From an uncultured Dehalococcoidia bacterium (lineage in GTDB: Bacteria; Chloroflexota; Dehalococcoidia; Lucifugimonadales; UBA3495), in contig OX638345.1 of NCBI GenBank assembly GCA_951813535.1, forward strand, positions 3,836,608-3,900,607: a stretch of DNA of 64,000 bases. Direction: 5' to 3'. Shown here piece after piece: positions 35,643-45,519 of this stretch. The position numbers and the translations under genes are program-made. Positions within the stretch are counted from its first letter, which is position 1, and each line of letters opens with the position of its first letter. The notes beneath the pieces are model-generated. The model was not told the DNA's origin. It saw only the letters and a program-made list of their open reading frames with translations, and ran no database searches.

Positions 35643-35834
35643 ATGATCTCGTTGACTCACATCACCGCACGTTATTTGAAAGCTCTGGGCGACGGAAAGT
35701 CCAACTACGCTGGTAGGTGGGCTCTGATCCGTTTCAAGGGCGACCAATTGGAGTTTGCCGCTTTCGACAGGGCATTGGATGACGCACGGGCATACAACTG
35801 GGAGAGTTCCACACGTCATTATTTCATTTCATAA
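35643..35834 (+). CDS. Small hypothetical protein
   Basis: A 63-residue frame starts with an ATG seven bases after GGAGAG and encodes a plausible compact protein (LTHITARYLKALGDGKSNY, RWALIRFKGDQLEFAAFDRA). It is followed immediately by an AT-rich region. No family is recognised. The good ribosome site and even amino-acid use argue for reality, while the lack of any partner and the surrounding transposon debris argue against. Confidence 0.4.
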   Translation: MISLTHITARYLKALGDGKSNYAGRWALIRFKGDQLEFAAFDRALDDARAYNWESSTRHYFIS

Positions 35835-36486
35835 TATATCCTATGCGATATATTGACAACGCAGACATCGTATCGTATATTGCGATCATACTTCGGTTTT
35901 CAGCATCGCCGCGTGGTAAATCATCGTATTACGTGACTTTATGGCTTTTACTGCAATATATACGTAATCATATGGCTCACGACACCGTGTTTGAGAGATT
36001 GACGTGACCCTGAGGTAGAGTTGCGATTCGGTTCACATTTGGTGGAGCCATTTTCCCCGACGTGCTAACTAAACCAATGCCAGGTTGAACCCCGCGGGGA
36101 TTCTCAATGAGGGTCGATGCAGATCCCATCTTGGCAACAGTGGGAAACACACGTGTCGGTTTCAATTATCGGGGGAGCGCGCGCGTCGAGTGGGAGCCCC
36201 GCAGAACGGAGTCCGGTGGTAGCGCATTGGCGGTTCGTGCGCCTTACGGCAGTGGACTCCCAGGCTCGGGAGATGTCGAAACGAGACATAAGACGGTTCC
36301 TGATCGTCAACATGATGGCCAGCATCCACAATTACACCGTTGGCATCCTACGGTTGTTGGGTTCTGCGTCGGCCTTGGGCCGAGCAGACCAGGATCGCCC
36401 ACACTTGGTTGGTGAACGGTTAATGATCCGCCTGAAACGGGCGAAATTAAGGCATGAAATTCGCTTTTTGGTCTGAGGAGCTTGAG
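35835..36486. other. Leader region of the solute-binding protein genes, AT-rich at its left end
   Basis: From 35835 to about 35990 the sequence is strongly AT-rich (ATATATCC, GTATATTGCGATCATAC, AATATATACGTAATCATATG), unlike the surroundings. The remaining 500 bases carry no supported gene. It probably includes the promoter of the two lipoprotein genes; no defined boxes are claimed. Confidence 0.55.
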
Positions 36487-38331
36487 ATGATTATGAGTCG
36501 TTTGACGAGAAACCAAAAAATGGTGACGCTTTTGGCAGTGCCGTTGCTGCTGGCCTTGGTGGTAGCCTGCAGCGGCGCAGCGCAGACTGAAGAAACTACC
36601 GCGGGGCAATCAGCAGCGGAACAGACGGCTCCCACTGCGGCCCCGGTCGCCACGGCGGTTGCCATTGCCCCCACTGCGGCCCCGGTCGCCACCGTGGTTG
36701 CCGCTATTCCTACAGCTCCCGTGACAATATCCATGGAGCAGCCGACGGGCACCCTTACCGTTGGGCAAAAGGAACTCGGACCCTTTACGGGCCATCCTGG
36801 GTTGGCGGTCAACCCTCAGATATTCGTTCAAGGCACCGCGCCCGTCGGCGAGTCACTGTTGACGGTTAGCAGTGACTTGGAGCCCGTGGGCATGCTGGCC
36901 CAAAGCTGGGAAGTTTCGGAAGATGCCCTGACCTGGACTTTCCATTTGACTGAGGGTGTCCAGTTCCATAAGGGTTACGGCGAGATGACTGCGGATGACG
37001 TCATCTGGAGCTTCGACCAATTCGCCAACAACTCGACACACCCCAGATCTTCCAACATCAGGGGCGTTTGGAGTAGCCCGGAAGGACATGTCAGGGCGGT
37101 TGACAAATACACCGTCGAAGTCAACACGGGCACAGCGTGGTCCGAGGTACCCATCAACGAAATGCTCACCAGCCCTGGTGGGTCCGCAACCTGGATCGTC
37201 AGCAAAAAACAGACTGATGAAATCGGCGCTGAAGCGGCCAATGGTCAGATCGCGGCCACAGGCTCCTGGAATTTGGTGGAGTTCCGAACCGCCGAGTTCT
37301 GGAGGATGGAAGCCGTTGAAAACCACTGGCGCAAGACGCCGCATTTCGCGGAGCTGATCTTCCGCGAAATTCCCGAGGAATCGTCCCGCATCGCCGGATT
37401 CCAAACCGGCAATTTGGACACCACCCTGATCGCCTTTGATTCCCTGTCCCAAATCGAAGCAGTTGAAGGCGCGGAAATCATGCGGCTTCCCGGAGGCGGC
37501 GAGGCGGCCTTGACATTCTATGGTCAGTACTACATCGGCATCGGCACGGAAGACCAGCAGCCCGGCTACGATCCGGACCTACCCTGGGTGGCGGCGGACC
37601 CTGACATAACCTCTGTTGAATGGGAGCGGGCGTCCAAGGTTCGCAATGCTTTGTCCATAGCGATTGACCGGCAGGGTATCGTGGACACTCTGCTGCACGG
37701 CTACGGCACTCCAGCGGTGCTGTGGGACTTCGGCCTGTACGAAGATTCCTGGTTGTCGCCGGACATGCGGTGGGAGTACAACCCCGACCGGGCCAGACAA
37801 CTTCTCGCTGAGGCCGGTTACCCTGATGGGTTCAACATTACGCTGACTCCAGCGTTGCGGGGCGCACCGGTGGAAGTGGAAGCCTGCGAAGCTATTGCCG
37901 CGATGTGGGCAGATATCGGCGTGGACGTGGACTTCAAAAGCGTTCCTTTCACTACCCTACGTCCCAGCCTGATAGCTCGCAACTACCAGGGTTCAACCTG
38001 TCACGCCGGCGGCATCCGGCTGGAGCCGGGACAAGGCTTCTCCGGCATGCTGTCCGAGCTGAACCACAGCGCGGTGTGGAACCGCGGAGTGGAGCATTCC
38101 TGGCTGGACGAAAAAGTGTCCGAGCACATGGCCGAGGTGGACACTGCCAAGCGCCGGGCGTTGGGCATCGAAATCGCCACGTTCATGTTCGACAACGCCA
38201 TTACCGGCGTCGGCCTCTATAACTTCGACGTGGTCTGGCCGGTTGGCCCCAGAATTCAACCTTGGTCCGAAGGCGTGCGGTACCGTGACCTGAGGAACAT
38301 CAACGGTTACGAGTTCATCCGACATCGGTAA
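36487..38331 (+). CDS. ABC transporter solute-binding lipoprotein, family 5 (peptide/nickel type), first paralogue
   Basis: The ATG at 36487 follows TGAGGAGCTTGAG. An upstream in-frame ATG lacks a ribosome site. The 614-residue product starts with a lipoprotein signal (LLAVPLLLALVVAC, Cys at the lipobox), then an Ala/Thr/Pro linker (TAAPVATAVAIAPTAAPVAT), then the SBP_bac_5 fold: GESLLTVSSDLEPVGMLAQSW, LTWTFHLTEGVQFHKGYGEM (shown by its start), TADDVIWSFDQF, KVRNALSIAIDRQGIVDTLL, ARQLLAEAGYPDGF and PVEVEACEAIAAMWADIGVD. It would be anchored outside the membrane and deliver peptides or other oligomeric solutes to a permease. No permease or ATPase gene is adjacent. Confidence 0.93.
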   Translation: MIMSRLTRNQKMVTLLAVPLLLALVVACSGAAQTEETTAGQSAAEQTAPTAAPVATAVAIAPTAAPVATVVAAIPTAPVTISMEQPTGTLTVGQKELGPFTGHPGLAVNPQIFVQGTAPVGESLLTVSSDLEPVGMLAQSWEVSEDALTWTFHLTEGVQFHKGYGEMTADDVIWSFDQFANNSTHPRSSNIRGVWSSPEGHVRAVDKYTVEVNTGTAWSEVPINEMLTSPGGSATWIVSKKQTDEIGAEAANGQIAATGSWNLVEFRTAEFWRMEAVENHWRKTPHFAELIFREIPEESSRIAGFQTGNLDTTLIAFDSLSQIEAVEGAEIMRLPGGGEAALTFYGQYYIGIGTEDQQPGYDPDLPWVAADPDITSVEWERASKVRNALSIAIDRQGIVDTLLHGYGTPAVLWDFGLYEDSWLSPDMRWEYNPDRARQLLAEAGYPDGFNITLTPALRGAPVEVEACEAIAAMWADIGVDVDFKSVPFTTLRPSLIARNYQGSTCHAGGIRLEPGQGFSGMLSELNHSAVWNRGVEHSWLDEKVSEHMAEVDTAKRRALGIEIATFMFDNAITGVGLYNFDVVWPVGPRIQPWSEGVRYRDLRNINGYEFIRHR

Positions 38332-38474
38332 CAGCTAAACAAGCAAATACCAGGTAGGCAGGTAACAGCGATGAGGTGGCGCAAGTCCGCGATGTCGGTC
38401 AGCGCGCGGACCTTTTAGGGGCTTCTGCTGGCGGCTGGCCATCCAAAGTCCAACCGGGAGAACAGGAGGTGTTT

Positions 38475-40328
38475 ATGCGTCGGTCTATGGGAAATTACAC
38501 CACAATCGTAACCATTTTGGCTCTATCGTTGCTTATGGCCTTGGCTGCGGCGTGCGGGGGCACCGCGCAAACCGAGCAACCCTCGGCGGCTCAAACGTCA
38601 ACGGATCAGGGCAGTGCACCGACTGAGCCGCCCGCCGCGGTAGCCGCCCCCGCCGCCACATCCCCTCCTGCCGCGGCCGCGGTTGCCGCAGCGACGGCAA
38701 CGCCCGAACCGGCGCCGGCCATGATCGAGGACAAACCGACCGGCACCATGACAGTGGGCCAGAAGGAACTCGGCCCCTTCATGGGACATCCCAGCCTGGC
38801 GGGCAATCCGCAAATTTTCGTCATGCAAACGCCTCCCATTGGCGAGTCCCTGTTTACGGTCTCCAGTGACCTGAAACCCGTGAGTATGTTAGCCAAGAGC
38901 TGGCAAGCATCGGAAGATGGGACAACGTGGACCTTCCAATTGGAGGAGGGCGTTCAGTTCCATAAGGGATACGGCGAAATGACCGCCGAAGACGTCATTT
39001 GGAGCATGCGACAGTTTGGAGCGGAGGGTTCCAAACATCCCAGGGCATCCAACATCCGCCGGATCTGGAACAACGAAAACGGGCACGCTAAGGCAATCGA
39101 TGACTACACGGTCGAGGTGAATGCCGGAGAACCTTGGTCGGAAGTTCCCATCAACGAGTTCCTGACGAGTCCCAGCGGAGCCGGCACCTGGATTATCAGC
39201 AAGAAACAGACCGACGAGTTGGGAGCGAAAGAAGCCAACGGGCAGATCGCCGCCACCGGATCGTGGAACCTGGTGGAGTTTCGCACCGGTGAGTTCTGGA
39301 AGATGGAGGCGGTAGAAGACCACTGGCGCAAAACCCCGCACTTCGCGGAGTTGATATTCCGGGAGATCCCGGAAGAGTCGTCTCGGATTGCTGGTTTCCA
39401 GACCGGTAACCTGGACACTACGCTCATGGCCTTTGACTCGCTTCCGCTGGTTGAAGAAGTGGACGGGGCCGAAATCATGCGGGTCCCCGGCGGCGGGGAG
39501 TCGGCGTTGACCTTTTACGGCCAGTATTACGTTGGCATCGGCACCGAGGATGAGCAGCCGGGTTATGACCCGGACCTGCCTTGGGTGTCGTCGAACCCTG
39601 ATATCAATTCGGAGGAATGGAAGAATGCCGCCAAAGTTCGTACGGCACTATCCGTCGCCATAGATCGACAAGGCATCGTGGACACGCTGCTGCAGGGTTA
39701 CGGCAGCCCGGCGGTGCTGTGGGATTTTGGGCAATATGAAGACACTTGGTTGCCGCCGGAACTGCGGTGGGAATTCGACCCGGCCAGGGCTAGGCAGTTG
39801 ATAGCGGAGGCTGGTTATCCGGACGGGTTCAGCATCACCCTGACGCCCTCCCTCCGCGGCGCCCCCGTCGAAGTGGAAGCCTGTGAGGCCATTGCGACCA
39901 TGTGGGGCGACGTTGGCGTCGACGTGAAGTTCCAGACCCTGCCCTACACCACGCTGCGGCCCAGCCTGATCGGACGCAACTACCAGGGGTCCACCTGCCA
40001 CGCAGGCGGGATCCGGCTGGAGCCCGGCCAGGGTTTCTCCGGTATGTTGTCCAAGTTGCACCACCAGGCCGTCTGGAACCGGGGAATTGAACACCCCTGG
40101 TTTGACGAAAAGGTCTCACAGCACATGGCCGAGGTGAACACGGAAAAGCGGCGCGCGCTGGCCATCGAAATCGCCACGTTCATGTTCGAGAATGCGATCA
40201 CCGGCATCGGGTTGTACAACTTCGATTCCCTGTGGCCAGTCGGTCCCGAGCTCCAACCTTGGCATGAGGGCGTGCGGTACGCCGACCTGAGAAACATCAA
40301 CGGTTACGAGTACATACAGCACAGGTAA
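38475..40328 (+). CDS. ABC transporter solute-binding lipoprotein, family 5, second paralogue
   Basis: The start at 38475 has an excellent AGGAGGTG eight bases upstream. The 617-residue protein parallels its neighbour throughout: lipobox LSLLMALAAAC, Ala/Pro-rich linker, then GESLFTVSSDLKPVSMLAKSW, FHKGYGEMTAEDVIWSMRQF, KVRTALSVAIDRQGIVDTLL and QGFSGMLSKLHHQAVWNRG. Identity is high except in the linker. The two are a tandem duplication separated by 143 bases. Downstream, where permeases would be expected, there is a hairpin element and IS DNA. Differences in the ligand-binding half suggest related but separate substrates. Confidence 0.93.
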   Translation: MRRSMGNYTTIVTILALSLLMALAAACGGTAQTEQPSAAQTSTDQGSAPTEPPAAVAAPAATSPPAAAAVAAATATPEPAPAMIEDKPTGTMTVGQKELGPFMGHPSLAGNPQIFVMQTPPIGESLFTVSSDLKPVSMLAKSWQASEDGTTWTFQLEEGVQFHKGYGEMTAEDVIWSMRQFGAEGSKHPRASNIRRIWNNENGHAKAIDDYTVEVNAGEPWSEVPINEFLTSPSGAGTWIISKKQTDELGAKEANGQIAATGSWNLVEFRTGEFWKMEAVEDHWRKTPHFAELIFREIPEESSRIAGFQTGNLDTTLMAFDSLPLVEEVDGAEIMRVPGGGESALTFYGQYYVGIGTEDEQPGYDPDLPWVSSNPDINSEEWKNAAKVRTALSVAIDRQGIVDTLLQGYGSPAVLWDFGQYEDTWLPPELRWEFDPARARQLIAEAGYPDGFSITLTPSLRGAPVEVEACEAIATMWGDVGVDVKFQTLPYTTLRPSLIGRNYQGSTCHAGGIRLEPGQGFSGMLSKLHHQAVWNRGIEHPWFDEKVSQHMAEVNTEKRRALAIEIATFMFENAITGIGLYNFDSLWPVGPELQPWHEGVRYADLRNINGYEYIQHR

Positions 40329-40388
40329 TCGGTTGGGCCGTCAATCGTGAGGTGGGCAGTTATCGCCGATACACAGTGAACTACTGAT

Positions 40389-40490
40389 GCGTGAGCGAAT
40401 ATCTAAACCAACCCTTCCCGTCATTCCCACGAAAGCGGGAATCCATTAAGGCCGGGCGGAAGGAGCCCGGGTTTAGATAATTATTCACGG
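40389..40490. repeat. Small inverted-repeat element (MITE-like), about 100 bp
   Basis: The outer arms TATCTAAACC (40400) and GGTTTAGATA (40470) are perfect, and the match extends outward imperfectly (CGTGA near 40390 and TCACG near 40485). Inside is CGTCATTCCCACGAAAGCGG and GAATCC, a hairpin found in many bacterial genomes. It lies between the lipoprotein genes and the IS-B fragment. Confidence 0.7.
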
Positions 40491-41388
40491 ATCAGTAAGT
40501 CGGAAAGGATGTGGCTGGGACAGGTGCCCTGGGCGGGACGCCATTGGGCGTTGCCGGCGCTCACGGTGCTGGCGCCCTCGTCCCGGTACCATCAGCAGCA
40601 GGGACGCCGGCACAAGAAGGTCACCGACTGGGCCAGACAGATGGTCATGCAACTGCGCCGCTGGCTGCCCGAACGTCCCCTGGTGTTGGTGGGCGACAAC
40701 GGCTACGCCGTCCTGGACCTGCTCCACTGCTGCCAGTCGCTGCGTGAATCCGTTACCCTCATCGCTCGATTGCGCCTGGACGCCGCCCTGTACGCGCCAG
40801 CGCCGACCCGCCAGCCGGGTCAGAATGGTCGTCCACCGCTGAAAGGCCCGTGGCGGCCACCGCTGAAAATCCTACTCGACCAGGCCGACGTAACGTGGGA
40901 CAGCGTGTCGGTGGACTGGTATGACGGCACCACCCGCATCGTGGAACTCACCTCCCAGACGGCGGTCTGGTACCGCTCCGGCAAGCCGCCCGTCACCATC
41001 CGCTGGGTGCTGATCCGAGACCCGCAGAACACCTTCGACCCCCAGGCCCTGCTCTGCACCGACCCGTCGGCAGACCCAACCCAGATCCTGGAATGGTTTG
41101 TCCTGCGCTGGCAACTGGAAGTTACCTTCCAGGAGGTGCGCACCCACCTGGGCTTGGAAACCCAGCGCCAGTGGTCCGACCTGGCCATCGCCCGCACCAC
41201 ACCCGTCCTGCTGGGGCTCTTCTCCTGGACCACACTGGCCGCCCACGCGTTGCAAAAACGGCATCCCATCACCCAGCGCACCGCGGCCTGGTACGACAAA
41301 CCGTCGCCGACCTTCGTGGACGCCATCGCCTTGGTGCGGCGCCACCTGTGGCTGGCCTCGGAGGGTTTCTCACTGTCGGTCGCTGACC

Positions 41389-42841
41389 CTCGACTTTGTA
41401 CAAAAACTAGAAAAGTTATAAGGACAGGGTAAGCTTGACCAAATCACCACAAGAGGTCAAGCATGTCCTCCCTGCCCACCGTCATTGTAACCGTGCTGTT
41501 CCCCTTTGAGCACCTGTTCGACCGCAGGACCTGGCGCAAGGCCCAACTCCTGGTGGTGGGTGCGATCCTTTCTCCTGGCAAGCGCACGGTATCGTCCGCG
41601 CTGAGCATCCTGGGGATTGGCCAGAGCGGAGACTTCGCCGTCTTTCACCAGGTGCTCAACCGGGCCCGGTGGCAGCCGCTGCAACTGAGCCGGGTGCTGT
41701 TGCTGCTGCTGATTGGCCGCTTGGGTTCATCCACCGAGCCCCTGGTGTTCGGCATCGACGAGACGGTGGAGCGACGCTGGGGCCCAAAGATTGCGGCCAA
41801 GGGGAGGTATCGGGACCCGGTGCGCTCCACCGACGACCAGGTGGTGATGACTCCCGGACTGCAATGGGTCAGCCTGATGCTGCTGACCCGTATCGGGTGG
41901 GCCGGTCGCCACTGGGCGTTGCCCTTCCTGACCGCGCTGGTACCGTCGAACCGCTATGACTGGCTCAAGGGTCGTCGCCATAAGCGGTTCACCGACTACG
42001 CTCAGCAGATGCTGGACTGTCTGCGTCGGTGGCTGCCGGATCGGGACCTGGTGGTAGTCTGCGACGGCGGCTACGCCAAGCGTGATTTCCTGCTCCACTG
42101 CCAGAGCATGTCCAAGCCTATTGTCGTCATAACCAAACTGCGCAAAGACGCGTCCCTGTACCAGCCAGCGCCGCCGCGACGGCCCGGTCAGATCGGCCGG
42201 CCCCGGGTGGTGGGAGCGCGACTGCCCAGTCCCACCGCGGTGCTGGACGATCCCGCCACCCCATGGACCCCCTGCCGTGCCACCACATCCGACGGCGCCG
42301 ATCTCATGATCGAGCTGACTTCTGGCGTGGCGCTGTGGTACCGCGGCGGCTATCCGTCGGTCCATCTGCGCTGGGTCGTGGTCCGGCACCTTGAAGAACC
42401 CCTGGGCCCCCACGCTTTGCTGTGCACCGACATCGACGCCGATCCCCTGCAGATCGTGCAGTGGTATCTGCTGCGTTGGCAGGTCGAGGTGACCTTCGAG
42501 GAACTGCGGGCTCACTTGGGCATGGAAACCCAGCGCCAGTGGTCCGAGCGTGCCATCGCCAGAACCACCCCCGCACTCTTTGGTTTGTTCAGCCTGGTGA
42601 CCCTGGCGGCGGATGTCTTGATTGAACAGCAGGGCGGCATAGTGCCGCGGACCACGGCATGGTATGCCAAAACCAACCCCACTTTCGCCGACGCCATCGC
42701 CCTGGTCAGGCGACACATCTGGGCACAGCAGGAGACTTTTGCCACGTCCGAGCCCAACTCTGAACTGATAAAACTCCCACGCGGGACATACCGCAGGATG
42801 ATCGAGACCCTCGCTTATGCTGCCTGATTGTACAAACTCGA
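41389..42841 (+). mobile_element. IS-A copy 1 (IS701/IS4-clan element, 1453 bp)
   Basis: Ends: CTCGACTTTGTACAAAAAC on the left and, read inward from the right, TCGAGTTTGTACAATC. GTCGCTGACC is duplicated at both sides (41379-41388, 42842-42851). It is inserted in the transposase gene of a relative (IS-B). The coding sequence is the same as in copies 2 and 3, which implies recent movement. Confidence 0.93.
41463..42827 (+). CDS. IS-A transposase, copy 1
   Basis: This DDE-type transposase has 454 residues. The N-terminal region SPGKRTVSSALSILGIGQ and FHQVLNRARWQPLQLSRVLL resembles DDE_5/IS701 proteins. Catalytic candidates are Asp99 (LVFGIDETVERRWG), Asp201 (LVVVCDGGYAKRDF) and Glu342 (LLRWQVEVTFEEL). 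A start codon follows a leader with AAGAGGTCAAGC. No frameshift or stop is seen, so it is probably active. Confidence 0.9.
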   Translation: MSSLPTVIVTVLFPFEHLFDRRTWRKAQLLVVGAILSPGKRTVSSALSILGIGQSGDFAVFHQVLNRARWQPLQLSRVLLLLLIGRLGSSTEPLVFGIDETVERRWGPKIAAKGRYRDPVRSTDDQVVMTPGLQWVSLMLLTRIGWAGRHWALPFLTALVPSNRYDWLKGRRHKRFTDYAQQMLDCLRRWLPDRDLVVVCDGGYAKRDFLLHCQSMSKPIVVITKLRKDASLYQPAPPRRPGQIGRPRVVGARLPSPTAVLDDPATPWTPCRATTSDGADLMIELTSGVALWYRGGYPSVHLRWVVVRHLEEPLGPHALLCTDIDADPLQIVQWYLLRWQVEVTFEELRAHLGMETQRQWSERAIARTTPALFGLFSLVTLAADVLIEQQGGIVPRTTAWYAKTNPTFADAIALVRRHIWAQQETFATSEPNSELIKLPRGTYRRMIETLAYAA

Positions 42842-42919
42842 GTCGCTGACCTCGACACGCAGGAACTCCCCGTCACTCTGTACCATCGACTTGTAGATTC
42901 CCTCGCTTACGCCGCTTGA

Positions 42920-43468
42920 AAATGCGGAAAGCCCAGCTCAGGCTGTACGCAGGTCGCCTTCGATACCCTGCAGGATCAGGTTGAGGCGCCCCGCGGTCAG
43001 TGAACAGTAAAGCGGCTCCGAGACGAACGTATCCAATAAGGTCTGGTCGTTCGGCCACTGGTTGGCAAAGGCGGTTTGGCGGCCCAAGTACTGCACAATG
43101 GTTCATCCGCCCTGGTTAGGACCGGCTTGGTCCAACTCGGTCACCCAAGAGCATATGCTCCGCGAGCCGCCGGTGTCTCGACTCGCAGTGCTGGCGCATT
43201 CTCACTGGTTCTGACCGATGCTGGTATCCATCGCCCGGTCCAGGCGTTTCAATGGGTTCCGTTTGTTTGTGCGCGATGGCCTACGATAGTTGATTTGTGA
43301 GGCAATCCAACGGATACCCGCCGCTTTGACCTCGCAATGAAATCTCCCAGATTGCCGTGATCAGTATGATGGGAACGGGCTGAGCCCGGAGAAATCTGGA
43401 GTTAACTGGGACGATGATGGACGGATCCATCTTGAGCATCAACTTGAGCGAGACAATCAGATTCTTCG
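42920..43468. other. Region between IS-B and the split gene
   Basis: The left part holds a minus-strand protein remnant (described separately), and the right 350 bases lack a supported gene. A plus-strand frame beginning near 43412 (MMDGSILSINLSETIRFFDE) overlaps the start of the split gene and may be its true or alternative upstream reading. Confidence 0.45.
42954..43115 (-). pseudogene. C-terminal remnant, possibly of a GmrSD/DUF1524-type protein
   Basis: A stop-to-stop frame encodes VQYLGRQTAFANQWPNDQTL and LDTFVSEPLYCSLTAGRLNL followed by ILQGIEGDLRTA. The W-P-(N/S)-D...LY...RL..IL..IE pattern resembles the C-terminus of DUF1524 HNH proteins such as GmrSD modification-dependent restriction enzymes. 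An in-frame stop closes it upstream, so no start exists. The assignment is tentative. Confidence 0.4.
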
Positions 43469-43606
43469 ATGAGAAACCTGATTGGTCCGCCGGGCACGTT
43501 ACGGGAGGTCGTAGCGATTCTGGGCGAAGACCTGGCCGCCGCCGCTTTGAAGCACTGCCTTGAAGCCAACGGCGCCACGATGGTTACAATCCGCAACGAG
43601 ACGGTT

Positions 43607-45059
43607 CTCGACTTTGTACAAAAACTAGAAAAGTTATAAGGACAGGGTAAGCTTGACCAAATCACCACAAGAGGTCAAGCATGTCCTCCCTGCCCACCGT
43701 CATTGTAACCGTGCTGTTCCCCTTTGAGCACCTGTTCGACCGCAGGACCTGGCGCAAGGCCCAACTCCTGGTGGTGGGTGCGATCCTTTCTCCTGGCAAG
43801 CGCACGGTATCGTCCGCGCTGAGCATCCTGGGGATTGGCCAGAGCGGAGACTTCGCCGTCTTTCACCAGGTGCTCAACCGGGCCCGGTGGCAGCCGCTGC
43901 AACTGAGCCGGGTGCTGTTGCTGCTGCTGATTGGCCGCTTGGGTTCATCCACCGAGCCCCTGGTGTTCGGCATCGACGAGACGGTGGAGCGACGCTGGGG
44001 CCCAAAGATTGCGGCCAAGGGGAGGTATCGGGACCCGGTGCGCTCCACCGACGACCAGGTGGTGATGACTCCCGGACTGCAATGGGTCAGCCTGATGCTG
44101 CTGACCCGTATCGGGTGGGCCGGTCGCCACTGGGCGTTGCCCTTCCTGACCGCGCTGGTACCGTCGAACCGCTATGACTGGCTCAAGGGTCGTCGCCATA
44201 AGCGGTTCACCGACTACGCTCAGCAGATGCTGGACTGTCTGCGTCGGTGGCTGCCGGATCGGGACCTGGTGGTAGTCTGCGACGGCGGCTACGCCAAGCG
44301 TGATTTCCTGCTCCACTGCCAGAGCATGTCCAAGCCTATTGTCGTCATAACCAAACTGCGCAAAGACGCGTCCCTGTACCAGCCAGCGCCGCCGCGACGG
44401 CCCGGTCAGATCGGCCGGCCCCGGGTGGTGGGAGCGCGACTGCCCAGTCCCACCGCGGTGCTGGACGATCCCGCCACCCCATGGACCCCCTGCCGTGCCA
44501 CCACATCCGACGGCGCCGATCTCATGATCGAGCTGACTTCTGGCGTGGCGCTGTGGTACCGCGGCGGCTATCCGTCGGTCCATCTGCGCTGGGTCGTGGT
44601 CCGGCACCTTGAAGAACCCCTGGGCCCCCACGCTTTGCTGTGCACCGACATCGACGCCGATCCCCTGCAGATCGTGCAGTGGTATCTGCTGCGTTGGCAG
44701 GTCGAGGTGACCTTCGAGGAACTGCGGGCTCACTTGGGCATGGAAACCCAGCGCCAGTGGTCCGAGCGTGCCATCGCCAGAACCACCCCCGCACTCTTTG
44801 GTTTGTTCAGCCTGGTGACCCTGGCGGCGGATGTCTTGATTGAACAGCAGGGCGGCATAGTGCCGCGGACCACGGCATGGTATGCCAAAACCAACCCCAC
44901 TTTCGCCGACGCCATCGCCCTGGTCAGGCGACACATCTGGGCACAGCAGGAGACTTTTGCCACGTCCGAGCCCAACTCTGAACTGATAAAACTCCCACGC
45001 GGGACATACCGCAGGATGATCGAGACCCTCGCTTATGCTGCCTGATTGTACAAACTCGA
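43607..45059 (+). mobile_element. IS-A copy 2 (1453 bp)
   Basis: Same ends and length as copy 1. The target duplication is GAGACGGTT (43598-43606 and 45060-45068), nine rather than ten bases. It is inserted after codon 46 of the split gene. Confidence 0.94.
43681..45045 (+). CDS. IS-A transposase, copy 2
   Basis: This product is identical in sequence to that of copy 1 (454 residues; Asp99, Asp201 and Glu342 intact). The surrounding leader and terminal sequence are also the same, which points to recent transposition or gene conversion. Confidence 0.9.
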   Translation: MSSLPTVIVTVLFPFEHLFDRRTWRKAQLLVVGAILSPGKRTVSSALSILGIGQSGDFAVFHQVLNRARWQPLQLSRVLLLLLIGRLGSSTEPLVFGIDETVERRWGPKIAAKGRYRDPVRSTDDQVVMTPGLQWVSLMLLTRIGWAGRHWALPFLTALVPSNRYDWLKGRRHKRFTDYAQQMLDCLRRWLPDRDLVVVCDGGYAKRDFLLHCQSMSKPIVVITKLRKDASLYQPAPPRRPGQIGRPRVVGARLPSPTAVLDDPATPWTPCRATTSDGADLMIELTSGVALWYRGGYPSVHLRWVVVRHLEEPLGPHALLCTDIDADPLQIVQWYLLRWQVEVTFEELRAHLGMETQRQWSERAIARTTPALFGLFSLVTLAADVLIEQQGGIVPRTTAWYAKTNPTFADAIALVRRHIWAQQETFATSEPNSELIKLPRGTYRRMIETLAYAA

Positions 45060-45519
45060 GAGACGGTTGGCACCGGCAAAAAACGTGGCCCGAGATTGGA
45101 CCGCTGGATTGAAGCCGATTTGAGCGACGGTCGAAAGGTGCTGTTTCAAACCGAGATCAAGAACTTTTCGGCTGCGGCCATCGGTGGCAAAACACTCTCG
45201 GTCGATGCTTCGCGACGAGAGTTGACGGCTCACCAGAACGACCGTTGGCAGCGCTGGTGGGATGCCGCCAATCACACGCTGTCGCGGGACTACACGGCCA
45301 AGGTTCTGGTCCGCATGAAACCTCCTGCCGGCCTCGGGGCACGGAAACAATTGCCGCTGCTCATTTTCTGGGAACCCATTGCTCCTGTTGTTGTTCAGGG
45401 ACTATAGGCCAGTAAATCAGGAGATTTTCAGGGTATTCCTACCAGATTTTCAGGGTCATTAGGCCACTTTGGGAGCCACATGGGCGACCATCGCCGCACT
45501 TCAGAGCCGAGGTGCAGCG

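Larger units (their letters stand above)
40509..42919 (+). pseudogene. IS-B transposase, C-terminal part, split by IS-A copy 1
   Basis: Codons from 40509 to 41388 encode the C-terminal two thirds of an IS701/IS4-clan transposase (WAGRHWALPALTVLAPSSRY, LVLVGDNGYAVLDLLH with the second Asp, VLRWQLEVTFQEVRTHLG with the Glu region). IS-A lies at 41389-42841 inside the gene. After the second copy of the 10-bp target GTCGCTGACC, the frame resumes as LDTQELPVTLYHRLVDSLAY-A-A-stop, ending at 42919 and matching the LAYAA tail of IS-A. The N-terminal third is missing. Its counterpart N-terminal half lies at 9.4-10.1 kb on the other strand. Confidence 0.9.

Noticed and set aside
35136-35819. A 227-codon minus-strand frame read as one new protein
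   Set aside because: Its second half is the IS1380 transposase C-terminus. The first half is out of register, so it is a remnant rather than a novel gene.
41727-42716. A 329-codon antisense frame repeated in every IS-A copy
   Set aside because: It appears in all copies only because the copies share one sequence. It shows no known domain and lies fully inside the transposase gene.
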